DNA from: Bacteroidia bacterium
Lineage (GTDB): Bacteria > Bacteroidota > Bacteroidia > NS11-12g > UBA955
Assembly: GCA_023228875.1 (NCBI GenBank)
Contig: JALOAG010000001.1
Location: 558,001-622,000, forward strand
Direction: 5' to 3'
Length of the DNA stretch: 64,000 bases
Shown: one piece after another, positions 1 through 6,920 of the stretch
How positions within the stretch are numbered: the first letter of the stretch is position 1
Layout of the letters: the number at the start of each line of letters is the position of its first letter
Position numbers and translations under genes: made by a program
Notes under the pieces: model-generated
What the model saw: only the letters and a program-made list of their open reading frames with translations
What the model was told of the DNA's origin: nothing
The model's database searches: none

Positions 1-86
1 TTTAAGCCTGCAAGTATGTTGAAAATAGATGTCTTACCACAATTTGGGTTTCCTGCAAGTAATATTCTTGGGGTATCTGCTTCCAA
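1..86 (-). CDS. feoB: FeoB ferrous iron transporter, N-terminal fragment (runs off window)
   Basis: Only the first 28 or so codons lie in the window; the frame stays open at base 1. It encodes a P-loop G1 motif GNPNCGKTS (about residues 12-20) followed by FNILAG, the hallmark of the FeoB G domain that gates Fe(II) uptake across the inner membrane. The gene follows feoA by about 11 bp, the usual feoAB order. There is no ATG: the frame is closed by a TGA upstream, and the best start is TTG at 84-86 (an ATT at 96-98 is the alternative). Product is confident from the motif plus the feoA neighbour; the start is not. Confidence 0.85.
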   Translation of the reverse strand, partial: MEADTPRILLAGNPNCGKTSIFNILAGL

Positions 87-97
87 TTTGATGTGAA

Positions 98-328
98 TTA
101 TACTTGGGGTTCAACCATGATTTGAGAAGTTTCGCTCTTGCGAAGAATTAATTTAGTGCATGTACATTCAATGATCGCAGGGTCGCCAAAGGGCGCACAA
201 CCTGTTACAGTAAGAGTTGTACCTTTGACAAATCCAAACTCAAGCATTTTGAGTTCAAGTTGAGGATTGTTCACGCACTTAAGTGTGGCTTTTTCACCCT
301 TTTTTAGTTCGCACAGCGCTTTTGCCAT
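98..328 (-). CDS. feoA: FeoA family protein
   Basis: 76-residue FeoA (SH3-like beta-barrel) that assists the FeoB ferrous iron transporter at the cytoplasmic face of the inner membrane. The sequence carries the family pattern: an early GEKATLK strand, then [15 protein letters not shown], and a DPAIIEC segment before the final strand, with the usual length of 70-85 residues. It immediately precedes feoB, and the two are surely cotranscribed. A TACATTTG promoter element lies 6 bp upstream of the ATG, so the leader must be almost absent. ORFs on both strands overlapping its 5' end are shadows. Confidence 0.9.
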   Translation of the reverse strand: MAKALCELKKGEKATLKCVNNPQLELKMLEFGFVKGTTLTVTGCAPFGDPAIIECTCTKLILRKSETSQIMVEPQV

Positions 329-333
329 CGGTG

Positions 334-341
334 CAAATGTA
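334..341 (-). promoter_or_regulatory. Bacteroidota -7 element of feoAB
   Basis: On the minus strand this reads TACATTTG, matching the TAnnTTTG -7 consensus of the Bacteroidota primary sigma factor. It lies only 6 bp from the feoA ATG, which predicts a very short leader. No clear TTG -33 box is found 19 bp upstream. Confidence 0.55.
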
Positions 342-908
342 CTTATTTATTATCATTTTAAATAAGGGTAAATCGCTTTTTGGAAATTTTATCATTCTTT
401 CGTTTGATTGCCGGAATAAGGGATTAGCAGAGGGTATGGTGTCAGATAATGTGAACGATTGCATGTTTGCGAGCTTGTGGAATCTGAGTCTATGAACGTT
501 CATCCGATGTCTCGTCCCGAAAAAACGTTACAGCGTGATTGAATACAAAAGTATTTTTTAACCAATGATGTATTTCAAAATGTAAATACACTGAAATTCA
601 AAAACATAAATTAGTTTTTTAATCGGTAAAATATTAACAATCAATGAGTAGATAAATAGGGTGGTTTTGCGACAATTTTACGTTTTGCAGCTACCCGAAG
701 GTGGCGACTTCGAAGCACTTCACTGTCAACCAAGCACAAAGTACGATAGAAGCACAAAACTTGATTTAACCACTGAGCCGCCACTTTTGAGTAGCTGCTG
801 TTAGCAGCAGTATTCTAAATTTTGTTCTGGTTTAATAGTCAATGTGTTATTAAATTTAATCAGATGCTTAAAGATGCAAATTAACCGTTTAAAAAGTTGA
901 TTTGAAGA
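342..908. other. Intergenic stretch without a recognisable gene
   Basis: About 570 bp separate feoA from the SUMF1-like gene. Short ORFs here overlap the feoA start or have no recognisable protein character, so I call none of them. The only structure seen is the long imperfect hairpin at 687-798 and the small palindrome GCTGCTGTTAGCAGC just beyond it. The rest is AT-rich with no obvious promoter for a plus-strand gene. Confidence 0.5.
687..798. repeat. Long imperfect inverted repeat (attC-like or element end)
   Basis: The arms 687-706 and 779-798 pair over 20 bp with one mismatch and two G-T pairs: GCAGCTAC pairs with GTAGCTGC, and GTGGCG with CGCCAC. The roughly 70-nt interior contains the direct repeat AAGCAC (714-719, 733-737 partly, 750-755) and may pair further. 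The right arm runs into CTGTTAGCAGCAG (798-810). A cassette-associated recombination site or the end of a mobile element would look like this. No integrase is in the window, so function is inference. It borders the accessory strip with a transposase remnant. Confidence 0.45.
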
Positions 909-1505
909 TCAGTTAAATTTAGCTATGCATCTAAATCCAAAAACAGTATTAGAATTGCTTTTATATGGTTGAATTTCGTTATTAGTGGAAATATTTTGAA
1001 CTTTGTTGTAGTAAATTATTTCAGGCACTTCTGATGAAATATTGATTATGTTCTTTCTTCTGTCAGCTATTCCCAAATATGTATATGTTGTAGAGTCAAG
1101 AGGATAATAAGTTATATTGCTACCAATGAATCCTTTTAACTGTCGAACTGCTTCTGTCCTGAATTCTGAATATTTTTCAATTTGGTCAGGTGTAACACCA
1201 ACTATCGGAAGTTTTTTATCTGTTTCATTTTCACTATAATAAACATTCTTACCGTAATAAACCTTAATAACATTAGTGTCTGGCAAACAAAATAGCGCAG
1301 AAGAATCTCCGAGATTATGTTTAGTGTACCAATAAAACTCTTTCCAATCAATTATAGATACAACTTTTTTATCGACAAAGTATCCAAGATGATTAACAAA
1401 CTCTGTACCTGGTGGAATTTTTCGAGGTTTACTAAAACGATTAGTCAGACTAAACTGGGAAATTCCAAGTAAAATTATCAAAATCGTCAATGAATATTTC
1501 AACAT
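909..1505 (-). CDS. SUMF1/formylglycine-generating-enzyme-like domain protein, short and divergent
   Basis: 198 residues with an N-terminal hydrophobic segment (about 4-20) that is a signal peptide or anchor. Three pieces resemble the SUMF1-like proteins common in Bacteroidota: IPPGTEF followed by YFVDKKVVSIIDWKEF near residues 30-56, a VGVTPDQIEKYSEFRTEAV block in the middle, and a terminal GFRCIAKF like the family's closing GFR motif. It is shorter than typical FGE proteins and lacks an evident catalytic Cys pair, so enzymatic activity is unlikely. Its start overlaps the stop of the upstream gene (ATGTTGA), implying translational coupling. The assignment rests on motif memory only. Confidence 0.5.
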   Translation of the reverse strand: MLKYSLTILIILLGISQFSLTNRFSKPRKIPPGTEFVNHLGYFVDKKVVSIIDWKEFYWYTKHNLGDSSALFCLPDTNVIKVYYGKNVYYSENETDKKLPIVGVTPDQIEKYSEFRTEAVRQLKGFIGSNITYYPLDSTTYTYLGIADRRKNIINISSEVPEIIYYNKVQNISTNNEIQPYKSNSNTVFGFRCIAKFN

Positions 1506-1957
1506 CTATATAGTCTTTCTTTAATGATTAATTTTTGAAATTCAATTTCTGTTAAATTGTAAAGTGATTTTAAATCTGGTTTGGTAGTACCACCTTTCAA
1601 ATAAACACCCCAAATCTTAAATATTGTGATAAGCCTTTCTTCTTCATCATAATCTAAATAGGGTTCACAATTTAATCCGAAGAAGAATGCGAACATTTCC
1701 TCATCTATTTCAGTAGGGGAGAATGTTTGAATAAGGTTGTCAAGATTAGCTACTGAAAAACTATTTAATTGACCATCGGTAAAGTCAGCATCATATTTAG
1801 GTGGAGTTAGAATTATCTCGCCAGAGGGACAATTTGCTTTTCCTTGAGCTTTAGCTTCTTTTTTACTTGTTGAAGAGCCGCCTCCGGAACCATCTTTACA
1901 AGTCCAAACCCACCATCCAGTAGTTTTAGATTTTTCAATTTTGTAGTTTTTTGCCAT
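1499..1957 (-). CDS. Hypothetical protein, 152 aa
   Basis: I do not recognise this family. The N-terminal 45 residues are basic and glycine/serine-rich (KTTGWWVWTCKDGSGGGSS, then a Lys/Ala-rich stretch and one Cys), suggesting a small strand-rich module. The C-terminal 90 residues are acidic and look helical (SPTEIDEEMFAFFFG, YDEEERLITIF). There is no signal peptide or membrane segment. It sits 11 bp downstream of a 36-residue ORF and overlaps the start of the SUMF1-like gene by 7 bp, so the three look like one unit in the accessory strip. Confidence 0.5.
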   Translation of the reverse strand: MAKNYKIEKSKTTGWWVWTCKDGSGGGSSTSKKEAKAQGKANCPSGEIILTPPKYDADFTDGQLNSFSVANLDNLIQTFSPTEIDEEMFAFFFGLNCEPYLDYDEEERLITIFKIWGVYLKGGTTKPDLKSLYNLTEIEFQKLIIKERLYRC

Positions 1958-1965
1958 TGTCTTAT

Positions 1966-2101
1966 TGTCTATATTGCAAGTAAATGTTTTTTATCGTTTA
2001 CTTCATTAAATTTATTTTTATAAACGATTAAAGTTAATACGGGTTCGATAAGAACTTCTGTAGCTTGATTAGAAATCATAGATTCTGTTTATATTGCACG
2101 T
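1966..2101. repeat. Pair of 16-bp direct repeats, 120 bp apart
   Basis: TGTCTATATTGCAAGT at 1966-1981 and TGTTTATATTGCACGT at 2086-2101 are identical at 14 of 16 positions. On the minus strand the second reads ACGTGCAATATAAACA preceded by CGTT. A weaker relative, TTTATTGCAAAT, occurs near 2158-2169. They bracket the 36-aa ORF. They may be cassette junctions or remnants of target duplication; chance similarity in AT-rich DNA is not excluded. Confidence 0.35.
1969..2079 (-). CDS. Possible 36-aa small ORF upstream of the 152-aa gene
   Basis: ATG at 2077-2079 to TAG at 1969-1971 encodes 36 residues starting MISNQATEVLIEPVLTLIVY. An in-frame TAA lies four codons upstream. The hydrophobic/acidic mix looks coding-like, but I recognise no family and it may be the tail of a lost gene. 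Its last codons fall inside one copy of a 16-bp direct repeat. Confidence 0.3.
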   Translation of the reverse strand: MISNQATEVLIEPVLTLIVYKNKFNEVNDKKHLLAI

Positions 2102-2322
2102 AACGACAGTCTGTAAAATAACTTATTATGTAGTTAATATTCGTTGTTAAACTAGGCATTTATTGCAAATTTAAGGATTTCTTTATAGGATATTTTTTAA
2201 TGGATGTTTGCAGATTATCAAAGAAGAAGCTGTTGTAATGGGATTTTCAAAACTGTTCATCTAATTAAAGTAGAAGCCGCATTCAACACAGGATTCAATC
2301 GAAGTGGAACTATGTTTAATCC

Positions 2323-2501
2323 CTATATGTTACCGGTTCGTGCTTCTTTTCTGTCGTGTTGGTTTTTGCCCTTGATATTCCAAAACCCAATCAAAATACT
2401 GCGAAATGGAATATCATATTTCAAGCCAAGTTTCCGATACGTGTAATTACCTTTAAATACTCGGCAACAATTTCTTCTTTTGTTTTTCTTTTTTGACTCA
2501 T
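2323..2501 (-). pseudogene. Decayed transposase OrfA (IS3-type helix-turn-helix) with frameshift
   Basis: ATG at 2499-2501 begins MSQKRKTKEEIVAEYLK and then loses frame. Resuming at 2451 after a 1-nt loss gives GNYTYRKLGLKYDIPFRSI, together the helix-turn-helix start of IS3-type OrfA proteins (family pattern: AEYLxGxYTYRxLAxKY). The second frame ends at TAG 2323-2325. No DDE transposase (OrfB) remains downstream; 2160-2322 has only disconnected frames. A plus-strand ORF over the same DNA (2204-2446) is a shadow. This is the clearest mobile-DNA trace in the window. Confidence 0.65.
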
Positions 2502-2514
2502 TTTGTGTAAAATT

Positions 2515-2536
2515 AGGTTAACATTTCTGTCAACCT
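2515..2536. repeat. Small inverted repeat upstream of the transposase remnant
   Basis: AGGTT (515-519) pairs with AACCT (532-536) and ACA with TGT across a TTTC loop, after one mismatch. On the minus strand the sequence TGAAATAGGTTGACA lies just before the OrfA remnant, where the terminal repeat of an IS would be expected. No partner end was found on the far side near 2100-2200. Confidence 0.3.
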
Positions 2537-2662
2537 ATTTCAGTATAAGTCATATATTTTTTCTCTTTCCAAAAATTCAAAAGGGCTGTTGAGATAGGTG
2601 TATTCTAATTACACTTTCACTATCGTAAATGTTTGTGATAAGACAGAAATTCTACACTGCCA

Positions 2663-3445
2663 TTATTTACTTACAGAAATCTTACTATTGAGAGTAAGAT
2701 TGGTAGGGTCGGAATAATCGTATTGGAAGATACCGTCTTGTGCACTCAATATGATGTTGTTGTTGAAAGGAATCACATCATAAGGACCACTGACATTTAT
2801 TGAATTTATCTGTTTAGGGTTCGCAGGATTTGGGTCATTTACCTTCATTACCAATAGTTTGTCCCCATCACAAACAAATAGAATGTTATTGTCAATGCCA
2901 AGTCCTCTGGGAGAGGTCATGTGCACTGTCTTTACTAAATTTGGCATGTCGATGTTAGAAATGTCTAAAATATGTAATTCATTAATAGACCCTCTGCAAC
3001 CTGTGGCTCCATTGATGGTTACATAGGCAAAATCATTTTCTGCTACCACGGGGTCACATCCGATGATATGGCTGAATCCACTCACATATTGTGGTGATTC
3101 AGGGTTTGCCAATGAGTACACTATCATTCCAAACTGGGTTCCAAATAATAAATGCCCATTATAGTAAAACACTGTTTCAACATTCCTGTCAAATCCTGAA
3201 CCATTAATGGGAACTGTATTTTTTTCTTTAATGTTGGCAGGGTCTGAAATGTCATATACTATTACATTATTGCTGCTCACTGAATATAAGTAGTTGCCTA
3301 CAATAGAAAAACGCGCATAGGATCCACTCTTTCCAGTATTGCCATTTGAATTACCGGTAGGGTTAGATATATCTTTTGAACAGGAAGCTATACAGAATGA
3401 AAGCATTGCTAATGCAATTGTGTTTATTATAGAAAGTCTTTTCAT
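2663..3445 (-). CDS. LVIVD-type beta-propeller lipoprotein
   Basis: 260 residues from the ATG at 3443-3445; this start gives a clean lipoprotein signal peptide (MKRLSIINTIALAML then a Cys at the SFCIASC lipobox), and the upstream extension does not. The mature part contains repeated units of the form L(Y/F)V-x-n-VYDISDP and LHILDISNIDMP, typical of LVIVD/beta-propeller repeats in extracellular Bacteroidota proteins. Probably an outer-membrane-anchored surface protein of unknown ligand. It lies 10 bp downstream of a similar, shorter lipoprotein gene and is likely cotranscribed with it. No enzyme motif is seen. Confidence 0.7.
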   Translation of the reverse strand: MKRLSIINTIALAMLSFCIASCSKDISNPTGNSNGNTGKSGSYARFSIVGNYLYSVSSNNVIVYDISDPANIKEKNTVPINGSGFDRNVETVFYYNGHLLFGTQFGMIVYSLANPESPQYVSGFSHIIGCDPVVAENDFAYVTINGATGCRGSINELHILDISNIDMPNLVKTVHMTSPRGLGIDNNILFVCDGDKLLVMKVNDPNPANPKQINSINVSGPYDVIPFNNNIILSAQDGIFQYDYSDPTNLTLNSKISVSK

Positions 3446-3455
3446 AGTATTCAGA

Positions 3456-3995
3456 TTATCTAATTGTACAATATTCTCCTTCAATTTCACCTAATTTCCA
3501 GCCAATCACCATTCCTTTGTCCGGGTCAGGGCATTTAAAAATAATTTCTCCATTCTCATTTCTAATTGAGCTTGTAACATCAGGATTGGAATTGTTGTTT
3601 GTTTTGGATTCAATCATGCTTACATATTTTGCATTTATAGGGTCGGCAATGTTTATTGCTATTAAATTGAAGCCCACATTGGCAAAAAGCGTATTTGCTT
3701 TTACTGCCATATCATAACAACCTGGTATTTTGTAAAATGCAAGATTGACGGGCTGTTTATTGTTTGTGTTGTCAAGTACATGTATGCCTTCTCCTCTCTC
3801 GTTGATGAACAAAAGGTTGTTGTAAATATAAATTTTGCCGGGGTTTTTTAATTTAGAGGGTGCTGTTTGAATAAATAACTCTTCAACATCGTTTGCATAA
3901 ATAGGAAGATAGCCCTTTTTAATACGATCTTTTGTGTTGACAGTGCAACTGATCAGGGCAAGTAAAATTATGAGAAAGAAGTATGTTTTTTTCAT
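3456..3995 (-). CDS. Lipoprotein with LVIVD-like repeats
   Basis: 179 residues with a lipoprotein signal peptide (MKKTYFFLIILLALISC). The mature region has the same repeat grammar as its downstream neighbour: IYIYNNLLFINERGEGIHVLD, then LFANVGFNLIAINIADP. It probably forms a short or partial beta-propeller anchored in the outer membrane. A TACTTTTG -7 element lies 24 bp upstream (4020-4027), so this is the first gene of a two-gene unit. The two may derive from duplication of one propeller gene or from division of labour; function unknown. Confidence 0.65.
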   Translation of the reverse strand: MKKTYFFLIILLALISCTVNTKDRIKKGYLPIYANDVEELFIQTAPSKLKNPGKIYIYNNLLFINERGEGIHVLDNTNNKQPVNLAFYKIPGCYDMAVKANTLFANVGFNLIAINIADPINAKYVSMIESKTNNNSNPDVTSSIRNENGEIIFKCPDPDKGMVIGWKLGEIEGEYCTIR

Positions 3996-4019
3996 AAGAA
4001 ACAGTCCGTTTGTTTATGT

Positions 4020-4027
4020 CAAAAGTA
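4020..4027 (-). promoter_or_regulatory. -7 element for the lipoprotein pair
   Basis: TACTTTTG on the minus strand, 24 bp upstream of the ATG at 3995, matches TAnnTTTG. It faces away from bshA, whose own imperfect element TTACTTTG is at 4083-4090. Confidence 0.5.
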
Positions 4028-4098
4028 GTTTAATTTTCTGTATAAACAGCTAATAGTTATACCGCCCCTATGAGTAATTTATTTACTTTGCGACTCAA

Positions 4099-5232
4099 AT
4101 GAAAATTGGAATTTTATTATATCCAACTTTTGGCGGAAGTGGGGTCATGGCAACTGAATTAGGCAAAGCTCTAGCTCAAAAAGGATATGAAGTACACTTT
4201 ATCTCTTATAATATTCCTGCTCGATTGACACATTTTCATGGGAATGTTTTTTTTCATGAGGTTTCGGTTAAATCCTATCCTTTGTTTGACTATGTGCCTT
4301 ATGAAACAATTTTAGCAAGCAAAATTGTAGATATTGTCATGAGACAAAACTTGGATATTCTTCACGCCCATTATGCAATCCCACATGCATCGGCTGCAAT
4401 CATGGCAAAGATGATTCTGAAGGAGAAAGGGATTCATATTCCTCTTGTTACTACTCTTCATGGCACAGATATTACGCTTGTGGGTCGAAATCCCACTTAT
4501 AAACCGGTTGTGGAATATTCAATTAACAATTCGGAGGCTGTAACTGCGGTTTCAGAAAGCTTGAAGTCGGATACCTTGACAATTTTTAATATAAGAAATC
4601 ACATCAATGTAATCTATAACTTTGTCCATATTGAGGAAAATGAAAGAGTGATAGACAATGATTTCAGGAAATCCATTGCCCCGCATGGAGAGAGAATCTT
4701 GGTGCATAGCTCAAATTTTAGGAAAGTAAAAAGAATTGAAGATGTAATACAGGTATTTAATAAGGTTCGTAAACAATTGCCTTCAAAACTGATTATTATT
4801 GGCGATGGTCCGGAGCGAGATGCAATTGAAGCCTTGTGTCAACAACTGAGTCTATGTAACGATATTGTTTTTCTTGGCAGACAAGAAGCAGTGTATGAGA
4901 TACTTGCCAATTGTGATTTATTCCTTCTGACATCCGAGACAGAAAGTTTTGGCTTGGCAGCTTTGGAAGCAATGGCATGTGGCACTCCTGTAGTTTCAAC
5001 CAATGCTGGTGGAATACCCGAAGTAAACAAAGAAGCTTTTTCGGGTTTTTTACTCCCGGTAGGAGATGTTCAAGGAATGGCAGAGAAAGCAATATATATT
5101 CTTTCTTCAGAAGAACGACTAAGGCAGTTTAGCAGCAATGCATTGGTTCAAGCAAAACAATTCTCTATTCATAGTGCTTTGCACGGCTATTGTGAGGTTT
5201 ATGAAAAAGCAATTTCTGCTGTAAAAAGATAA
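4099..5232 (+). CDS. bshA: N-acetyl-alpha-D-glucosaminyl L-malate synthase BshA
   Basis: 377-residue GT-B glycosyltransferase of family GT4, the first enzyme of bacillithiol synthesis; it joins GlcNAc from UDP-GlcNAc to L-malate in the cytosol. Diagnostic BshA features are the N-terminal MKIGILLYPTFGGSGVMATE block, HAHYAIPHA, TTLHGTDITLVG, and the C-terminal nucleotide-binding segment ESFGLAALEAMACGTP. Length fits the family. bshB and bshC are not in the window. An imperfect promoter element TTACTTTG lies 8 bp before the ATG. The stop codon TAA at 5230-5232 directly abuts the stop of convergent rng with no spacer. Confidence 0.92.
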   Translation: MKIGILLYPTFGGSGVMATELGKALAQKGYEVHFISYNIPARLTHFHGNVFFHEVSVKSYPLFDYVPYETILASKIVDIVMRQNLDILHAHYAIPHASAAIMAKMILKEKGIHIPLVTTLHGTDITLVGRNPTYKPVVEYSINNSEAVTAVSESLKSDTLTIFNIRNHINVIYNFVHIEENERVIDNDFRKSIAPHGERILVHSSNFRKVKRIEDVIQVFNKVRKQLPSKLIIIGDGPERDAIEALCQQLSLCNDIVFLGRQEAVYEILANCDLFLLTSETESFGLAALEAMACGTPVVSTNAGGIPEVNKEAFSGFLLPVGDVQGMAEKAIYILSSEERLRQFSSNALVQAKQFSIHSALHGYCEVYEKAISAVKR

Positions 5233-6783
5233 TTACAACACAATCTCTTCTCCGGCTTGGTTCTCAAATGCAAAGAGTCCCAATGGAGTTTGTTTGTCAT
5301 CACGTATATTGAGCCATTTGCCGTATTTGAGAAACCATTTCATGCGAATAGTAATTATACCTTTTGTGAAATATGATTTCAAAATGGGATTGCAAACCAG
5401 CGTTAATTTCTTCATATTTTGGTTCATATACAGATAGGCAAGTGCTTCATCAATTCTGTCTTCAAGTAGGTTAGCAGACTCAACTTTGCCGGAGCCGTTG
5501 CAAGCAGGACAAACCTCAGATGTAATAATCACAGTCTCAGGTCTGATTCTTTCTCTGGTTATCTGAATTAAACCAAATTTGCTCATTGGCAGAATACTGT
5601 GTCGTGCCTTGTCGGCTTTCATGTATTCAAGCAATTTCTCATTGAGTTGTTTTTTGTGTAGCGGTGATTTAAGGTCAATAAAATCAACAACGATAATCCC
5701 ACCCATATCGCGGAGCCTTAATTGACGAGCAATTTCTTGTGCTGCTTCAAGATTAACTCGCAGAGAAATCTCTTGTTGACTTTCACCTGCATTAAGTTGA
5801 CGACCACTGTTTACATCTATAACATGTAATGCCTCTGTATGTTCAATGATAAGATATGAGCCGGCAGAAAAAGGCACCTTCTTTCCAAATGAAGTCTTGA
5901 TTTGTCGGTCAATATCAAAGTTCTCGAACAAACTCGCTTTACCCTTGTACAGTTTTACTAAGTTTGATTTACCGTGTGAAATACGATTAACTATTTGACG
6001 GATTTCATCCATCAAGGGCATTTCGTTTACCCAGATATTTTCAAAACTATCATTTAGTAAATCACGCAGAATCACCTCTATCTTAGAACCTTCGCTCAGT
6101 AACTTTGTCCTGTGATTGGCATTATGTAAGGCTTTTACAGTAGAATCCCATTTTTTAAGTTGTTCTTGTAGGTCATTTTTGACCTCTTCATATGTCGCTT
6201 CTTCAGCAACGGTCCTAACAATAATCCCAAAGTTTTGAGGTCGAAAGTCTCTAAAGAGATTTTTAATTTCCTTCTTTTTTTCAGGATTTCCTATCTTTCG
6301 AGAAACAGAAAGCTGCTGAGAAAATGGCATTAAAACTAAATACCTACCTGCAAATGAAATGTCGCAACCCACACGCGCACCTTTGTTATGAATAGGCTCT
6401 TTGAGAATCTGAACCATGATGAGTTGCCCTTTTTTAACATAGTCGCCTATGGGAGCACCCTTAAATGTGTCAGGTTGAAATTCTATATTGTCAAGCTTGG
6501 TATTTTTAACACCTGCTTGATGCGCAGTTTTAAAGTAGTTATTATATGTAAGAAATTTAACACCAAGGTCGTGGATATGCAAAAAAGCATCCCTTGTGTC
6601 ACCTATGTCTATAAATGCAGCATTAATTCCCGGAACAACTCGTTTAACCTTGCCCAGATATAAGTCCCCAACTTTAAAAGATTCGTTACCACTTTCGTTG
6701 TGGTACTCCACTAATTTTTTGTCGGATAATAAGGCGATTTTTGTTTGTCCGGCAACTCTTTCTATGAATAATTCGTTGACCAA
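5233..6783 (-). CDS. rng: Ribonuclease E/G family protein (RNase G)
   Basis: 516-residue endoribonuclease of the RNase E/G family, acting in rRNA maturation and mRNA decay. It shows the embedded S1 domain (about 37-130: VGDLYLGKVKRVVPGINAAF), the catalytic DNase-I-like segment with HVIDVNSGR and GGIIVVDFIDL (acidic metal ligands), and the zinc-link motif CPACNGSGK with Cys 425 and 428. Length equals RNase G, with no RNase E scaffold tail. The start is TTG (6781-6783); no ATG or GTG is available in frame and the protein begins where relatives do. It is the last gene of an HU/TPR/bS22-like/rng operon. Confidence 0.93.
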   Translation of the reverse strand: MVNELFIERVAGQTKIALLSDKKLVEYHNESGNESFKVGDLYLGKVKRVVPGINAAFIDIGDTRDAFLHIHDLGVKFLTYNNYFKTAHQAGVKNTKLDNIEFQPDTFKGAPIGDYVKKGQLIMVQILKEPIHNKGARVGCDISFAGRYLVLMPFSQQLSVSRKIGNPEKKKEIKNLFRDFRPQNFGIIVRTVAEEATYEEVKNDLQEQLKKWDSTVKALHNANHRTKLLSEGSKIEVILRDLLNDSFENIWVNEMPLMDEIRQIVNRISHGKSNLVKLYKGKASLFENFDIDRQIKTSFGKKVPFSAGSYLIIEHTEALHVIDVNSGRQLNAGESQQEISLRVNLEAAQEIARQLRLRDMGGIIVVDFIDLKSPLHKKQLNEKLLEYMKADKARHSILPMSKFGLIQITRERIRPETVIITSEVCPACNGSGKVESANLLEDRIDEALAYLYMNQNMKKLTLVCNPILKSYFTKGIITIRMKWFLKYGKWLNIRDDKQTPLGLFAFENQAGEEIVL

Positions 6784-6811
6784 ACTTATAAAGAATAAAA
6801 TGAATAGAAGA

Positions 6812-6901
6812 CTATTTCTTCTTGTGGCGATTCTTTCTTAAACGCTTTTTTCTTTTGTGAGTTGAAATTTTATGTCTTTTTCTTTTTTTACCGCTTGGCA
6901 T
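6812..6901 (-). CDS. Tiny basic bS22/mS38-like (AURKAIP1/COX24 domain, DUF1713) ribosomal peptide
   Basis: A 29-codon gene, ATG at 6899-6901 to TAG at 6812-6814, encoding MPSGKKRKRHKISTHKRKKR then LRKNRHKKK. This matches the short AURKAIP1/COX24 (mS38) family, whose mycobacterial relative is ribosomal protein bS22, a small-subunit peptide contacting 16S rRNA. More than half the residues are Lys, Arg or His. It lies between the TPR gene (19 bp downstream of its stop) and rng (28 bp before its start) on the same strand, in an operon of nucleic-acid proteins. It is easily missed because of its length. Role on the ribosome is inferred from family. Confidence 0.8.
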   Translation of the reverse strand: MPSGKKRKRHKISTHKRKKRLRKNRHKKK

Positions 6902-6920
6902 ATATCTTTAAAATTAAATT

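Noticed and set aside
283..503. Two ORFs (plus and minus, 70 and 69 codons) over the feoA 5' end and promoter
   Set aside because: They overlap the feoA start and promoter, share DNA with each other and have no recognisable protein features.
2204..2446. 80-codon plus-strand ORF
   Set aside because: It is antisense to the transposase OrfA remnant and has low-complexity, unpatterned residues.
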